A stretch of 64,000 bases of DNA from contig NZ_JBEXMJ010000003.1 of assembly GCF_040610475.1 (NCBI RefSeq), forward strand, positions 62,001-126,000, written 5' to 3'. The notes under the pieces were generated by a model that saw only the letters and a program-made list of their open reading frames with translations, did not search any database and was not told the DNA's origin. Each line of letters begins with the position of its first letter. The stretch's first letter is position 1. Positions 1 to 8,452 of the stretch are shown here, one piece after another. The translations under genes were made by a program, and so were the position numbers. The stretch comes from Actinopolymorpha sp. NPDC004070. GTDB taxonomy: Bacteria > Actinomycetota > Actinomycetes > Propionibacteriales > Actinopolymorphaceae.

Positions 1-1
1 G

Positions 2-448
2 GCGATCGGCGTGCCGTTCCTGCACATCGTGGACGCCACCGCCGACCGGATCAACGCCACCGGGCTGCGCAAGGTGGGCTTGCTGGCTACCCGCTACACG
101 ATGGAGCACCCCTTCTACCGCGACCGCATGCAAGCCCACGGCATCGAGGTGATCGTGCCGGACGAGCCCGACCGGACGCTCGTGCACGACGTCATCTACG
201 AGGAGCTGACCCAGAACAGAGTCGAGCCGGCCTCGCGGGTGGCGTACCAGAAGGTGATGGCCGGACTGGCCGAGCGGGGTGCGCAGGCACTGATCCTGGG
301 CTGCACCGAGATCACGCTACTGGTGGACGAGTCCGACAGCCCGGTGCCGGTGTTCGACTCCACCCGCATTCACGTGGAGGCGGCCGTGGACCTCGCGCTG
401 TCCGACGGTTCCACGCAGCCTGCCGACGGGCTCGTCGCCCGGGCGTGA
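2..448 (+). CDS. Aspartate/glutamate racemase family protein, 3' part (start lies before the window)
   Basis: The reading frame is open from base 2 and ends at 448, leaving 148 visible residues. The family inverts the alpha-carbon of an amino acid with two cysteines and needs no cofactor. The C-terminal cysteine is seen in the motif LILGCTEI, and the fold markers KVGLLATRYTM and VPVFDSTRIH match aspartate racemases. The N-terminal half with the first catalytic cysteine is outside the window, so activity cannot be judged. It could equally be a hydantoin racemase-like relative, but GCTEI is typical of Asp/Glu racemases. Confidence 0.9.
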   Translation, partial: AIGVPFLHIVDATADRINATGLRKVGLLATRYTMEHPFYRDRMQAHGIEVIVPDEPDRTLVHDVIYEELTQNRVEPASRVAYQKVMAGLAERGAQALILGCTEITLLVDESDSPVPVFDSTRIHVEAAVDLALSDGSTQPADGLVARA

Positions 449-688
449 GACGCGGCCGGCGCCTTGGAGGGAGCGGACGCCTCGCCCCTGGCCGCCGGTG
501 GCCGTCGCGGCCGGCGCCGCACCCACCGCGGCCAGCACCAGGTGCCCCGCGATGAGCCTGCGCCGATCGACCACGTCGCCCAGCCCGACGGCCACCCCGC
601 CGACGTCGACACGGCGGCCGTGCGAAGGGAGCACTGGGCGCAAGGCCGACTTGACGGCTGGTTCCCGTGGGCGGCCTATCCTGGCCGC

Positions 689-898
689 ATGAGCCCCGGA
701 CCGGTGCCCGCCGAGCCCACGCCGCAGGGAACCGACGTGTGCCCGGTGTGCCGCGAACCGCTCCGGCCGACCTCACCGTCCACGTCGGTGGTCGACGTGC
801 CGACCTGGAGTTGCCCGTACGACTGTGCGCTGACCGTGTGCGCGGAGGAGTGGGAACGCGCGGTTCTGGCACTTGCCCGCGAACGCCGCGGAAAATGA
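689..898 (+). CDS. Small cysteine-rich hypothetical protein (possible zinc ribbon)
   Basis: A 69-residue protein of unknown function. I chose the ATG at 689 because upstream in-frame sequence has no gene-like composition. It holds a CPVC pair near residues 18-21 and two further cysteines in SCPYDCALTVC near residues 43-53, a spacing compatible with a small zinc ribbon. The C-terminal tail is basic (ARERRGK). It stands alone between a racemase and a convergent hydrolase gene, and the 240 bases before it hold nothing recognisable. Reality of the gene rests on composition and the cysteine pattern. Confidence 0.5.
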   Translation: MSPGPVPAEPTPQGTDVCPVCREPLRPTSPSTSVVDVPTWSCPYDCALTVCAEEWERAVLALARERRGK

Positions 899-919
899 CG
901 GCGCCCGCCCGCGGGCGGT

Positions 920-2032
920 CTACACCGCGTCGGCGACGAGGGCGGCGATGTGCTGGGCGGTGTCGAAGTCGGAGGTCAGGCGGTTCTTGGTGAGCGCGAA
1001 CGCCAGACCGGTCGAGGTGTCGCCGAACGCGTAGGTGCCGCCCGCGCCACCCATGCCGAACGTGCCGGACGTCGACTCGGGGTCCGCACCGATCCGGCCG
1101 AGGCTGTAGCCCAGCGCCCACCGCGAGGGCATACCCATCACCTGGTCGTCGCCGACGAACGACACGGCGGACAGCTCCTTCAGCCGCTCCGGCGACACCA
1201 GCCGCACGCCGTCGACCGGGCCGAGCAGCGCGGCGTACGTCCGCGCCATCGCGCGCGCGGTCATCTTCGCGCCGGCCGGAATGTCGGCGGCCAGGATGTC
1301 GGTGCGGTTCCCGAACTCCGCGGACGGTGTCAGACCGCGAGGGGACAACGCGAAGAAGGGCGAGTCGTCCGGCAGCGAGTCCATGAACTCCGCGCTGCCC
1401 TCGGCGTCCTCGAGCCTCGCGAGCCGGCCGTGCTCGGACACCGGCATACCGAAGCAGAGCTCGTCGGCCACTCCGAGCGGCCCGGCCACCTCCTCCGCCA
1501 GCACCCGCGAGATCGGTTTGCCGGTGACCCGGCGGACGACCTCGCCGACGAGGTAGCCGAACGTGTAGGCGTGGTAGGCGGTCTTCGTGCCCGGCTCCCA
1601 CCAGGGCTCGGCGGACGCGATCCGCGCGCACATCCTGTCCCAGTCGCACACGTCCTCGGGTGTGGTGTCGGCAGCGACGGCCGGGACCCCCACCGTGTGG
1701 GTGAGGACGTGGCGCAGGGTCGCACGCTCCTTGCCGTGGGCGCCGAACTCCGGCCACACGTCGGCCAGCCGCAGGTCGTAGTCGAGCACGCCCTGCTCGG
1801 CGAGCACGTGCGCGACGGTCGCGGTGGCGCCTTTGCCCGCGGAGTATGCGTAGAAGACGGTCTCGGAGGTGACCGGCCGGCCGGTCGCGGGATCGGCCAG
1901 GCCGGCCACCGCGTCGACGATCTGCTCGCCGTGCAGGTACGCCGCGACCTGCACGCCCTGTTCCTTGCCGGACCGGACCGCCTCGTCGACGGCTCGCTGG
2001 ACCCGCTGCTGTACGTCGGCCACTGGTGTCAC
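920..2032 (-). CDS. Serine hydrolase, class C beta-lactamase family (esterase EstB-like)
   Basis: A 370-residue member of the beta-lactamase/penicillin-binding-protein fold, probably a cytoplasmic esterase or peptidase since no signal peptide is visible. The nucleophile motif S-x-x-K is SAGK near residue 67, the tyrosine region is AYHAYTFGYL near residue 153, and the third motif region is the glycine-rich GMGGAGGTYAFG near residue 327. The GTG start is supported by GAGGAAGG about 7 bases upstream. The family includes esterases, DD-peptidases and lactonases. The sequence does not tell which substrate is used, and drug resistance should not be inferred. Confidence 0.9.
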   Translation of the reverse strand: MTPVADVQQRVQRAVDEAVRSGKEQGVQVAAYLHGEQIVDAVAGLADPATGRPVTSETVFYAYSAGKGATATVAHVLAEQGVLDYDLRLADVWPEFGAHGKERATLRHVLTHTVGVPAVAADTTPEDVCDWDRMCARIASAEPWWEPGTKTAYHAYTFGYLVGEVVRRVTGKPISRVLAEEVAGPLGVADELCFGMPVSEHGRLARLEDAEGSAEFMDSLPDDSPFFALSPRGLTPSAEFGNRTDILAADIPAGAKMTARAMARTYAALLGPVDGVRLVSPERLKELSAVSFVGDDQVMGMPSRWALGYSLGRIGADPESTSGTFGMGGAGGTYAFGDTSTGLAFALTKNRLTSDFDTAQHIAALVADAV

Positions 2033-2189
2033 GCTGGTGCCTTCCTCGGGAGCGTCCTCCGCCGAGCCCGCGGTGGGGGACCGGCGTTTCTTCGTACAGA
2101 CCTCCCGCTCCGGAAGAACTCATCGGGAGTGGGCGCACGGACCTGGCGCAGGCGGATGAGGGCCGAGCGGTCCGGGTAACACCCAGCAC

Positions 2190-2615
2190 ATGCTCGATCT
2201 GCTGTCGGAGGAGTATCTCCGGGAGGTCGTCAGCCTCCTGGTGCGGCTCGTCGAGGCGGCGGGAGCCCTGATCATCTTCGTCGGGGCGGCGTTCGCGTTC
2301 GTCCGGTTCGTCGCGACCGCGCTTCGCCGGCGCGGCGAGGAGGACTTCAACGCGGTCCGGCTGTTCCTGGGCCGCTACCTCACGCTGGGGCTGGAGTTCC
2401 AGCTCGCCAGCGACGTGTTGCGTACGGCCGTCTCACCGACGTTCGCCCAGATCGGCCAGTTGGCGGCGATCGCGGCCATCCGTACCGGCCTGAACTACAT
2501 CCTCGGCAAGGAGATCGAACGAGAACGCGCCGCGCTCGCCGAGGCGGCGCAGCGACCCGGGCTCGGGCCGGGGCCCGCTGCCCAGGGCGGTGCGGGACCT
2601 GCCGGAGATGGCTGA
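2190..2615 (+). CDS. DUF1622 family membrane protein
   Basis: A 141-residue integral membrane protein. A first hydrophobic helix spans about residues 18-42, followed by a basic loop (ALRRRG). The family hallmark is the stretch LGLEFQLASDVLRTAVSP near residues 57-75, then a second hydrophobic region (IGQLAAIAAIRTGLNYILG). The C-terminus is charged and Ala/Gly-rich. The function of DUF1622 is unknown. It overlaps the next gene by 8 bases, which suggests a two-gene membrane unit translated together. Confidence 0.85.
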   Translation: MLDLLSEEYLREVVSLLVRLVEAAGALIIFVGAAFAFVRFVATALRRRGEEDFNAVRLFLGRYLTLGLEFQLASDVLRTAVSPTFAQIGQLAAIAAIRTGLNYILGKEIERERAALAEAAQRPGLGPGPAAQGGAGPAGDG

Positions 2616-2892
2616 CACGTACGCGGAGATCATCCGCGGCGCGGTCATCGTCCTCGTCGTCTTCGGCCTGGTGGCCGCCTCGGCCGCGTTGGTGTTCGGC
2701 GCCGGGATCAGAACGGCGCTGTCGGTGCTGCTGGAGTTCCTGGTGGCGGCGGGGCTGCTTCGGCTGTCCCTCGCCCACACCTGGATGGCGATCCTGCTGG
2801 CGGTGGCCACGATCGTCATCCGCAGGATCATCGTCGCGGGCTTCTCGATCCCCTTCTCCGGACCGCGGAAGCCGGTCGGGTCAGGTCGGTGA
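2608..2892 (+). CDS. Small membrane protein coupled to the DUF1622 gene
   Basis: A 94-residue hydrophobic protein starting at an ATG that overlaps the end of the DUF1622 gene by 8 bases; an in-frame GTG at 2590 is an alternative. Three membrane-spanning segments are visible (about residues 8-32, 36-54 and 58-76), ending in a basic tail (GPRKPVGSGR). It resembles the small two- to three-helix proteins often found next to DUF1622 genes, probably as a partner. Its last 12 bases overlap the end of the convergent rhodanese gene. Confidence 0.7.
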   Translation: MADTYAEIIRGAVIVLVVFGLVAASAALVFGAGIRTALSVLLEFLVAAGLLRLSLAHTWMAILLAVATIVIRRIIVAGFSIPFSGPRKPVGSGR

Positions 2893-3201
2893 GTCCCCGG
2901 TCACGACGGGGTTGCCCGCACGCATCCAGCCGAGGGTGCCGCCGGCGACGGAGTGCGCCTCCAGCCCGGCCCGGGTGAGGACGTCGGCACCGGCCAGACT
3001 GCGGTGCCCGCTCGCGCAGATCACGTAGATCGGCTGGTCCTTCGGCAGGCTCGCGGTGTGCTGGGGGAGGGTGCCGAGCGGGATCAGCCGGGCGCCGGGA
3101 ACGTGCCCGGTGGTGTACTCCTCCGGCTCGCGGACGTCCACCGTGAGGTGGCCCGCCTGCTGCGCGCGGACGAACTCGGACATCTCGACCTCGTGGGCCA
3201 T
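2881..3201 (-). CDS. Rhodanese-like domain protein
   Basis: A single-domain sulfurtransferase of 106 residues. The amino-terminal signature DVREPEEYTTGHVPGA and the active-site loop CASGHR (catalytic Cys near residue 63, C-x-x-G-x-R pattern) are complete, so it should form a persulfide and pass sulfur to an acceptor. Size matches the stand-alone GlpE/PspE-like class. There is no signal peptide, so it is cytoplasmic. The ATG is preceded by GAGGGG about 6 bases upstream. No sulfur-metabolism neighbour identifies the acceptor. Confidence 0.92.
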   Translation of the reverse strand: MAHEVEMSEFVRAQQAGHLTVDVREPEEYTTGHVPGARLIPLGTLPQHTASLPKDQPIYVICASGHRSLAGADVLTRAGLEAHSVAGGTLGWMRAGNPVVTGDSPT

Positions 3202-3318
3202 CTGGTTCCCCTCACGGTGGGTCCGGCGGTGGGTCCGGCGGCGCCGGCTGCCGCGTCGACCCTACCAACCGGGTCCGCGCCCGGCCGCCGTCCACGCGCC
3301 GCGGCCGGGGCGTACGGC

Positions 3319-3354
3319 CAGGGTTCCGGCCTACGGCAGGGTTCCGGCGTACGC
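3319..3354 (+). repeat. Two adjacent 18-bp imperfect repeats
   Basis: The unit cagggttccggcctacgg at 3319-3336 is followed directly by a copy with two changes at 3337-3354. The repeats lie between the divergently placed rhodanese start (3201) and the membrane protein start (3425), where a promoter would be expected. No function is shown by the sequence alone. Confidence 0.6.
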
Positions 3355-3424
3355 GGATCGGCGTAGAGGCGAATCGGCTCCCGGACGGACGATCCGGCCC
3401 GCCCCGCCGGGTGAGGATGACCGG

Positions 3425-4063
3425 ATGCCGCTGACGACAGCCACCGACCTGGCCCGCGTGCCCCGACAGCCCGGTCCGGCGCTCGCCCTGTCCGGCCGGG
3501 CGCGCAAGGGCGTGTTGCTCGTCCACGTCGCCGCCGCCGGGACATGGCTCGGCATCGACGTGGTGATGGCCGTCGTGGTGTTCACCGCGCTGCTCTCCGA
3601 CGATCCCCGCACCGTCGCGCTGTGCTACCAGGCGCTGCGGCTGTTCACCGTGTGGCCGCTGCTGGTGACCGGCCTGGTGTGCCTGGCGAGCGGGATCGTC
3701 CTCGGACTCGGCACGAAGTACGGCCTGCTGAGGTACTGGTGGGTGGCGGTGAAGCTCGTCCTGAACATCGTGCTCACCGGCCTGGTGCTGGTCGCGCTGC
3801 GGCCCACGGTCGCCGAGGCGGCGGAGTACGGCCGGCAGTTGGCGGCGGGACATCCGGGCGTGCCGCCGCGGGACATGATCTACCCGCCGATCGTGTCGCC
3901 TCTCCTGCTGGGTTTCGCGTTCGTCCTGGCCGTGTTCAAGCCGTGGGGTGAGGTCGGGAGGAGGCGGGGAGTCCGAGCCGAGCTTCCGGGCGCAGGTCCG
4001 CCGCCAGCTCCTCGCCCACGGCGGCCCGGGCGAGGGCGCGCCCCAGGGCGGGAGCGTGCTTGA
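3425..4063 (+). CDS. Integral membrane protein (DUF2269-like) with a run-on C-terminus
   Basis: A 212-residue protein with four hydrophobic helices (roughly residues 24-44, 58-84, 96-118 and 152-172) and the conserved-looking pieces AAGTWLGIDVVMA and WWVAVKLVLNIVLTG, as in the DUF2269-like membrane family common in actinobacteria. The recognisable protein ends at LAVFKPWG. The last 35-40 residues are Arg/Pro/Gly-rich without character and are encoded antisense to the 3' end of the flavoenzyme gene on the other strand (128-base overlap). This suggests that the normal stop codon has been lost. Function unknown. Confidence 0.75.
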   Translation: MPLTTATDLARVPRQPGPALALSGRARKGVLLVHVAAAGTWLGIDVVMAVVVFTALLSDDPRTVALCYQALRLFTVWPLLVTGLVCLASGIVLGLGTKYGLLRYWWVAVKLVLNIVLTGLVLVALRPTVAEAAEYGRQLAAGHPGVPPRDMIYPPIVSPLLLGFAFVLAVFKPWGEVGRRRGVRAELPGAGPPPAPRPRRPGRGRAPGRERA

Positions 4064-5132
4064 AGAGGTTGTTGCCCGCCACGAACAGCACCTGCCCGCT
4101 CCGGCCGTCGCCGGGCCCGGCCTGCCAGACGGCGACGCCGTCGGAGCTCCAGGGCAGTTCGGTCGTCCAGCAGTGCACGTGGCCCACCGGGTCGGGGTCC
4201 AGCCCGGGCAGCGCCTCGCGTACGTAGGCAGTGGCGCCGTCGGCGAGTCCGGCCAGGCCGTCGGGGTCGACCACACTGCCGTCCGCACGTGCGGCCACGT
4301 GCCCGCTGATACCCAGGGCGTACGCCCGACTGCCGGGCAGGGCGGCCGCGTAGACACTGCCCGCGGTGAACTCCCCGCTGCTGTCCTGCAGGCAGGCCAG
4401 CCTCGTCGGCGGCTCGCCGCGCACCGCGAAGGTCACCCGGGCGTGCGCCCCGAACTCCACCGGCAGGCTCAGCCCGGCCCCGCGAGCAAGGGCGGGCGTG
4501 CCCCGGCCGGCGCAGACCACCACCGTGTCGTAGTCGGCGCGCCGGCTCACCGACCGCACCTGAGCCCGGCCGGACGGTCCTCGGCCGGGCTCGGCCGCGT
4601 GCACCGACAGCACGTCGTCGTGCACGATCTCCCCGTCGACGGCGGCGGCCAGCGCGCGGATCGCGGCCTGGGTACGGATCGCCCCGGCGGTCTCGTCCAG
4701 CATCGCCGGCGCCGAGGTGTCGGCGCGGCCCCGGGCCAGCGGCAGCAGGTCCGCGAGCTCGCCCGCGTCGACCATCCGGGCGGGAACACCTGCCTGGCGC
4801 AACAGCGCGAGCCGTGCCTCGGCGTCCGGTCCGATGCTCACCGCCCCGTCCTCGGACACCAGCTCGACCCCGAGCCGCTCCTGCCACGTACGCCACACCG
4901 CACGGCTTTCCCGCGCCCACGCGACCAGCCGCGGATCCTCGTGGGAGTGCCGGAACAGCCGGGACAGCCCGGTCGACTGCCCGTTGCCGGGCACGCCGAC
5001 CTCGAAGACGTCTGGCCGGACACCGAGCTCGGTCAGCGCGTACGCCGTACTCAGGCCCACGATCCCGGCCCCGACGACCGCAACCCTGGGTTGCCTGGCG
5101 GGCGTCCGCCCACCTGCGTCAGGACTGTTCAT
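3936..5132 (-). CDS. FAD-dependent oxidoreductase, DAO family (sarcosine oxidase-like)
   Basis: A 398-residue flavoprotein of the D-amino-acid-oxidase superfamily. The FAD-binding dinucleotide motif VVGAGIVGLSTAYAL sits near residues 17-31. STGLSRLFRHSH near residue 55 resembles the covalent-flavin/active-site segment of monomeric sarcosine and N-methyltryptophan oxidases. A C-terminal TELPWSSDGVAVW and VLFVAGNNLFKHAPALG segment fits the second FAD contact. It should oxidise a secondary or N-methylated amine, substrate unknown. The ATG at 5132 was preferred over longer frames because the preceding 77 codons are low-complexity. Confidence 0.9.
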   Translation of the reverse strand: MNSPDAGGRTPARQPRVAVVGAGIVGLSTAYALTELGVRPDVFEVGVPGNGQSTGLSRLFRHSHEDPRLVAWARESRAVWRTWQERLGVELVSEDGAVSIGPDAEARLALLRQAGVPARMVDAGELADLLPLARGRADTSAPAMLDETAGAIRTQAAIRALAAAVDGEIVHDDVLSVHAAEPGRGPSGRAQVRSVSRRADYDTVVVCAGRGTPALARGAGLSLPVEFGAHARVTFAVRGEPPTRLACLQDSSGEFTAGSVYAAALPGSRAYALGISGHVAARADGSVVDPDGLAGLADGATAYVREALPGLDPDPVGHVHCWTTELPWSSDGVAVWQAGPGDGRSGQVLFVAGNNLFKHAPALGRALARAAVGEELAADLRPEARLGLPASSRPHPTA

Positions 5133-5255
5133 CCGGCCTCGCCACCCTTCGGCCTCGTCGCCCGACCACCCCTCGGACCTGCCGGCATCGAGGCTAGCGG
5201 CTCGGCCAGGTTGTGATCTCCAGCGCGGACGGCGCACTACGACTACCGTGACCGG

Positions 5256-6290
5256 ATGCGGAGTCTGGTACGCGGTTTGCTGTCCACCTGGCTGTTGACG
5301 CTGGCGGTCGCGCAGACCGCCGCGCTCGCCCTCGTCTGGTGGATCTTCGTCCGAACTCCGCACGGTCAGGTCGTGGACGCGACCGTGCTGCGCGGCACGA
5401 GGTTCGGCCGGGCCTCGGTTGAGCAGCTGGTGAGTGGCGTCCTCGACGCGGTCTCCTTGGCGTCACTGGTCGCGGCGACGGTCGTGCTGGGGTTCATCGC
5501 GCTCGCCCGGCGACGGGTCCTGCTCGCCGTGGCGGCGACGGTGCTCGTGGCCGGCGCCAACCTGACCACGCAGATCCTCAAGGACTACGTCATCTCCCGG
5601 CCGGACCTGGGCATCCCCGGCACCAACATCGGCGCGCCGAACAGCCTGCCGAGCGGGCACATGACCGTCGCGGCCTCGGTCGCGGTCGCTGCCGTCATGG
5701 TCGTGCCGGCGCGCCTGCGGGCGACGGTCGCGGTGCTGGGTGCCTGCTACGCGACGCTCACCGGGATCGCCACGCTGTCTGCCGGCTGGCATCGTCCGAG
5801 CGACGCACTTGCCGCGCTGTTGATCGTGGGCGCCTGGGCGTCGGTTGTCGCGGCCGGGCTCGTGCTGGCCCAGCGGTCGCGGACGACGGGGGCGCCGAGC
5901 GACCCGCACCCTCGGATGGTGGGCGGGCTGGCGCTGGTGGGCGGTGCCGCCCTGGTGGGTGCGGTGCTGCTCGTCGCGCTGGCCGACCAGGGCTCGCTGA
6001 CCCCACCGGTCGAGGTGGGGCGGAGCAGGTTGGTCCTGGCCTACGCCGGAGGTGCGATCGGAGTGGGGGGAGCGTCCTGCCTGGCGATGGCGGTGGTACT
6101 CGCCACGGTGCACCGGGTGGTGCCCCGGCTCGCCGAACCTGTCGTGGCGGCCGAGCAGACTGTGCCCGCCGGGCGGGTCGGTCCGGAAGCGGAACCGGCG
6201 GCGGCAGACAATCCCGGCCAGGTGGAGCAGGAGGACCGAGCGGACCGGGCGGCCTCGCCAGAACGAGAGGCCGGTGCGGTCGGAAGCTAG
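5256..6290 (+). CDS. PAP2-family phosphatase
   Basis: A 344-residue membrane phosphatase. The three PAP2 motifs are present in order: KDYVISRPDL (K-x6-R-P) near residue 109, LPSGHM near 131, and SAGWHRPSD near 176 with the catalytic histidine. Several hydrophobic helices flank them, placing the active site at the outer membrane face. Substrates of the family are lipid phosphates such as phosphatidic acid or undecaprenyl diphosphate. The C-terminal 60 residues are polar and acidic and look disordered. It is transcribed divergently from the flavoenzyme, with 123 bases between the starts. Confidence 0.9.
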   Translation: MRSLVRGLLSTWLLTLAVAQTAALALVWWIFVRTPHGQVVDATVLRGTRFGRASVEQLVSGVLDAVSLASLVAATVVLGFIALARRRVLLAVAATVLVAGANLTTQILKDYVISRPDLGIPGTNIGAPNSLPSGHMTVAASVAVAAVMVVPARLRATVAVLGACYATLTGIATLSAGWHRPSDALAALLIVGAWASVVAAGLVLAQRSRTTGAPSDPHPRMVGGLALVGGAALVGAVLLVALADQGSLTPPVEVGRSRLVLAYAGGAIGVGGASCLAMAVVLATVHRVVPRLAEPVVAAEQTVPAGRVGPEAEPAAADNPGQVEQEDRADRAASPEREAGAVGS

Positions 6291-6325
6291 GGACTGCCGC
6301 GGTTGCTTGGCGATCAGACCGGAAA

Positions 6326-6577
6326 CTAGGGCTGGCGCGTCGTCACGTCGAGGCCTTCGGCGCCGGCCACGGGGGCGGTTGCCGGAGCCACCGCTTCCGG
6401 AACCTTCGCGCCGGTACGTCTCAGCTTCCGCCACCAGCCTCGCGTCGTCGCACGTGCGGTCCCACCCTGGTCGCCGTTGACGAGGTTGTCCTCGATGCGG
6501 TCCAGAAGGAGCACCACGCCGACGATGCCGACCAGTCCAAGAGTCAGTTGCAAGACCGCTTGCAGGACGTTGTCCAT
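6326..6577 (-). CDS. Small single-span membrane protein, hypothetical
   Basis: An 83-residue protein with one clear hydrophobic helix (about residues 5-25, QAVLQLTLGLVGIVGVVLLL), then a polar tail with basic WWRKLRRTG and an Ala/Pro/Val-rich end. GGAG lies 7-10 bases before the ATG. No family is recognised. It is transcribed towards the end of the PAP2 gene. The gene is supported by the helix, the ribosome site and the isolation of the frame rather than by homology. Confidence 0.55.
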   Translation of the reverse strand: MDNVLQAVLQLTLGLVGIVGVVLLLDRIEDNLVNGDQGGTARATTRGWWRKLRRTGAKVPEAVAPATAPVAGAEGLDVTTRQP

Positions 6578-7310
6578 CGGTTGACTCCGACCTTTTTCTC
6601 GACTCCCTGACAGCGCTGCGGCGCGAGCCTAACAGCATCGAAGGGTTGTCGCAGACCGGCGAATCCGGGCACGTGATGCCGATGAACACCGATCGAAGTG
6701 ACGTCGAACGCGGCGAATATCGCCCGTTCGGCCCTGCATCACAAGCATGGTTCGCTTCTGGCGACAGGTCGCGGGTGAGAGCGTGCCGGAAGCGGCCGGA
6801 GAAGTCCGAGGAAATCGGCCGGAGAATGCAGTGTTTCGAGTGCTTGTCGTCACACGCATCGGGTACGCATTTCGATTCTGTGCTGTCCGGAAGTAGTGCT
6901 GCGTCCTCGTGCCGCCGCCGAATTCCTGCCAATGCCGACACCGCACACGCTGCGTGCCGTGCCGGTCGCAAGAGTGGGGACTTGCGTCGAAAGGTTTACT
7001 ACGTAAGGTTGTCGCCTGCGGGCTCCGGCACTGGGTCTGCCGCTCACAGTGGGCGAGTCCCTACCGAGAGGCCCTGAATATGCGCACTGCGTCATTCGCA
7101 GCGTGGCACCTGCGCCGGCGGCCCTTCTTTCCGCGGCTCTGACTCGCCGAAACTGGCCTGGTTCGACCGGTGCGACGGGGCCGTTTCCGTTGCTTGACTG
7201 GCACAGAGTGCTGTCAATCACGGAAGGCCGACCGACCGCACGTCGGAGCGCCGAACCGATCTTGTGAACACATCTGCGGCGGGGGGCCGCGGCAACGAGA
7301 GGTTGTCTGC
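6578..7310. other. Gene-free stretch of about 730 bases before whiB-like gene
   Basis: No convincing gene is present on either strand. Base composition is visibly lower in GC than the flanks. It must carry promoters for the small membrane protein and for the WhiB gene, and it is long enough for an untranslated leader. A 20-codon frame with ATG at 7080 and TGA at 7140-7142 is the only start-stop frame of note; its significance is discussed as a finding. No consensus -35/-10 pair was assigned. Confidence 0.5.
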
Positions 7311-7730
7311 ATGCCCGAGCGCCGAGCCGCTCAACCCGGGGGCCGAAACAGGCCCGTACCAGACGGAACGTGGGAATGGCACCGGTCGGCCGCCTGCGCC
7401 GGCGAGCCTTCCGAGGTGTTCTACGGGCCCGAGGGCGAGAAATTGCCCGCACGCCGGGCACGCGAGGCGCGGGCGCTGTCCTTCTGTGCCGCCTGCCCCG
7501 TGTGCGAGGAGTGCCGCGACCACGCGATGGGACTGCCGGAGGCGTACGGCGTGTGGGGTGGAACGACCGAGGGCTCCAGGCTCGCGGTTCGCCGAGGTCG
7601 CAGGCCGGCCCCCGAACCCGCGGGTCGACCCGCTGCCCGGGCGGTCCCCGCGGACCTGTCCGTCACCGCCGAAGCGGCCGCCGCCAGGTCCGCGGCCACA
7701 ACGATGTCCACGAGGTCGGTACCGGCCTGA
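7311..7730 (+). CDS. WhiB family iron-sulfur transcription regulator
   Basis: A 139-residue WhiB-like protein. The four cluster ligands are seen as SAAC near residue 28, then CAACPVCEEC near residues 61-70 (C-x2-C-x5-C with one extra cysteine), followed by the beta-turn signature YGVWGG near 83. A basic RRGRRP patch after it could bind DNA, loosely like the AT-hook of WhiB7. The Pro/Ala-rich tail of about 40 residues has no known role. WhiB proteins bind a 4Fe-4S cluster and a sigma factor to control transcription under redox or antibiotic stress. AGAGG lies 9 bases before the ATG. Confidence 0.93.
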   Translation: MPERRAAQPGGRNRPVPDGTWEWHRSAACAGEPSEVFYGPEGEKLPARRAREARALSFCAACPVCEECRDHAMGLPEAYGVWGGTTEGSRLAVRRGRRPAPEPAGRPAARAVPADLSVTAEAAAARSAATTMSTRSVPA

Positions 7731-7808
7731 CCTGTCGCCGTACCCGCTGTGGCCAGGGTGTTTGCCGGGGTTGCGCCGTGGCCGGCGAGGTTCCGCTCCG
7801 GACACACG

Positions 7809-7839
7809 ACGCGCCCCCGCCGAGTCGGCGGGGGCGCGT
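7809..7839. terminator. Strong bidirectional hairpin between convergent genes
   Basis: A perfect 14-bp stem (acgcgcccccgccg paired with its complement) closes a 3-base loop. It lies between the end of the WhiB gene (7730) and the end of the convergent secreted-protein gene (7901), so it can stop transcripts from both sides. There is no long U tract, as is common in high-GC actinobacteria. Confidence 0.85.
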
Positions 7840-7900
7840 TCGCGTGTCTGACCTCGGTGGCTTGAGCTCTGGGTGTCTCAGACGTCCCGAGTGTGTCGGG

Positions 7901-8452
7901 TCAGCCCAGCAGCCCGAGGATCTGGTTCAGCAGGCTGGCGATCTGACCGAGAACGAGGTTCAGCCCACCGGTGTTGTCGAGCAGGCCGGTGACGGCGCAG
8001 AGCAGGTTGCCCAGCAGGTTGCCCGGGCCCTGGTCGGCGGTGATGTTCAGGTGCACGGTGTCCAGGTGAACGACCAGGCCGAGCAGGTCGAGGTCCAGCG
8101 GCCCGAGCACCAGGTCGAGGATCTGGCAGCTACCCGTCGAGGCGGCGGTGTTCACCGGCACGGTGACTGCCTTGTCGACGGCCGCGGTGCTGCCGTCGGC
8201 GCGGGTGAGGTTTCCGGTGAGGTCGCCGATCGCCACCAGCTTGCCGTTCTGGGTGGCGAACTTCGTCGGGGTGAACGTGCCGTCGAAGGTGCTTCCGTCG
8301 TCAGCCTTCCCGGTGACCGGGGCGGACAACGTGCTGGCAGTGGTCGCGGTCGTGTCCGGTGCGGTGGCGGCAGAGGCGGCGCCTACCCCCACGAAGGAAA
8401 GGGTCGCCAACGCGACGACGAAGGCGATCACTCTGGTGAATCGTCGGGACAT
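7901..8452 (-). CDS. Secreted hypothetical protein with Sec signal peptide
   Basis: A 183-residue exported protein. Residues 1-28 form a classic signal peptide (basic MSRRF start, hydrophobic AFVVALATLSFVGVG, cleavage after ASA-A). The mature part begins Thr/Ala-rich, continues with a predicted beta-rich segment, and ends in a very Leu/Gly/Asp/Asn-rich region with repeated LGPLDLDLLGL, LLGNLL and ILGLLG pieces. Two cysteines (SCQILDL, LLCAVTG) could form a disulfide. Similar secreted proteins occur widely in soil actinobacteria without known function. Confidence 0.8.
   Translation of the reverse strand: MSRRFTRVIAFVVALATLSFVGVGAASAATAPDTTATTASTLSAPVTGKADDGSTFDGTFTPTKFATQNGKLVAIGDLTGNLTRADGSTAAVDKAVTVPVNTAASTGSCQILDLVLGPLDLDLLGLVVHLDTVHLNITADQGPGNLLGNLLCAVTGLLDNTGGLNLVLGQIASLLNQILGLLG

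Noticed and set aside
312..2189. Long open frame antisense to the beta-lactamase-like gene
   Set aside because: Arg/Gly/Pro-rich shadow without motifs; the opposite strand carries a complete serine hydrolase.
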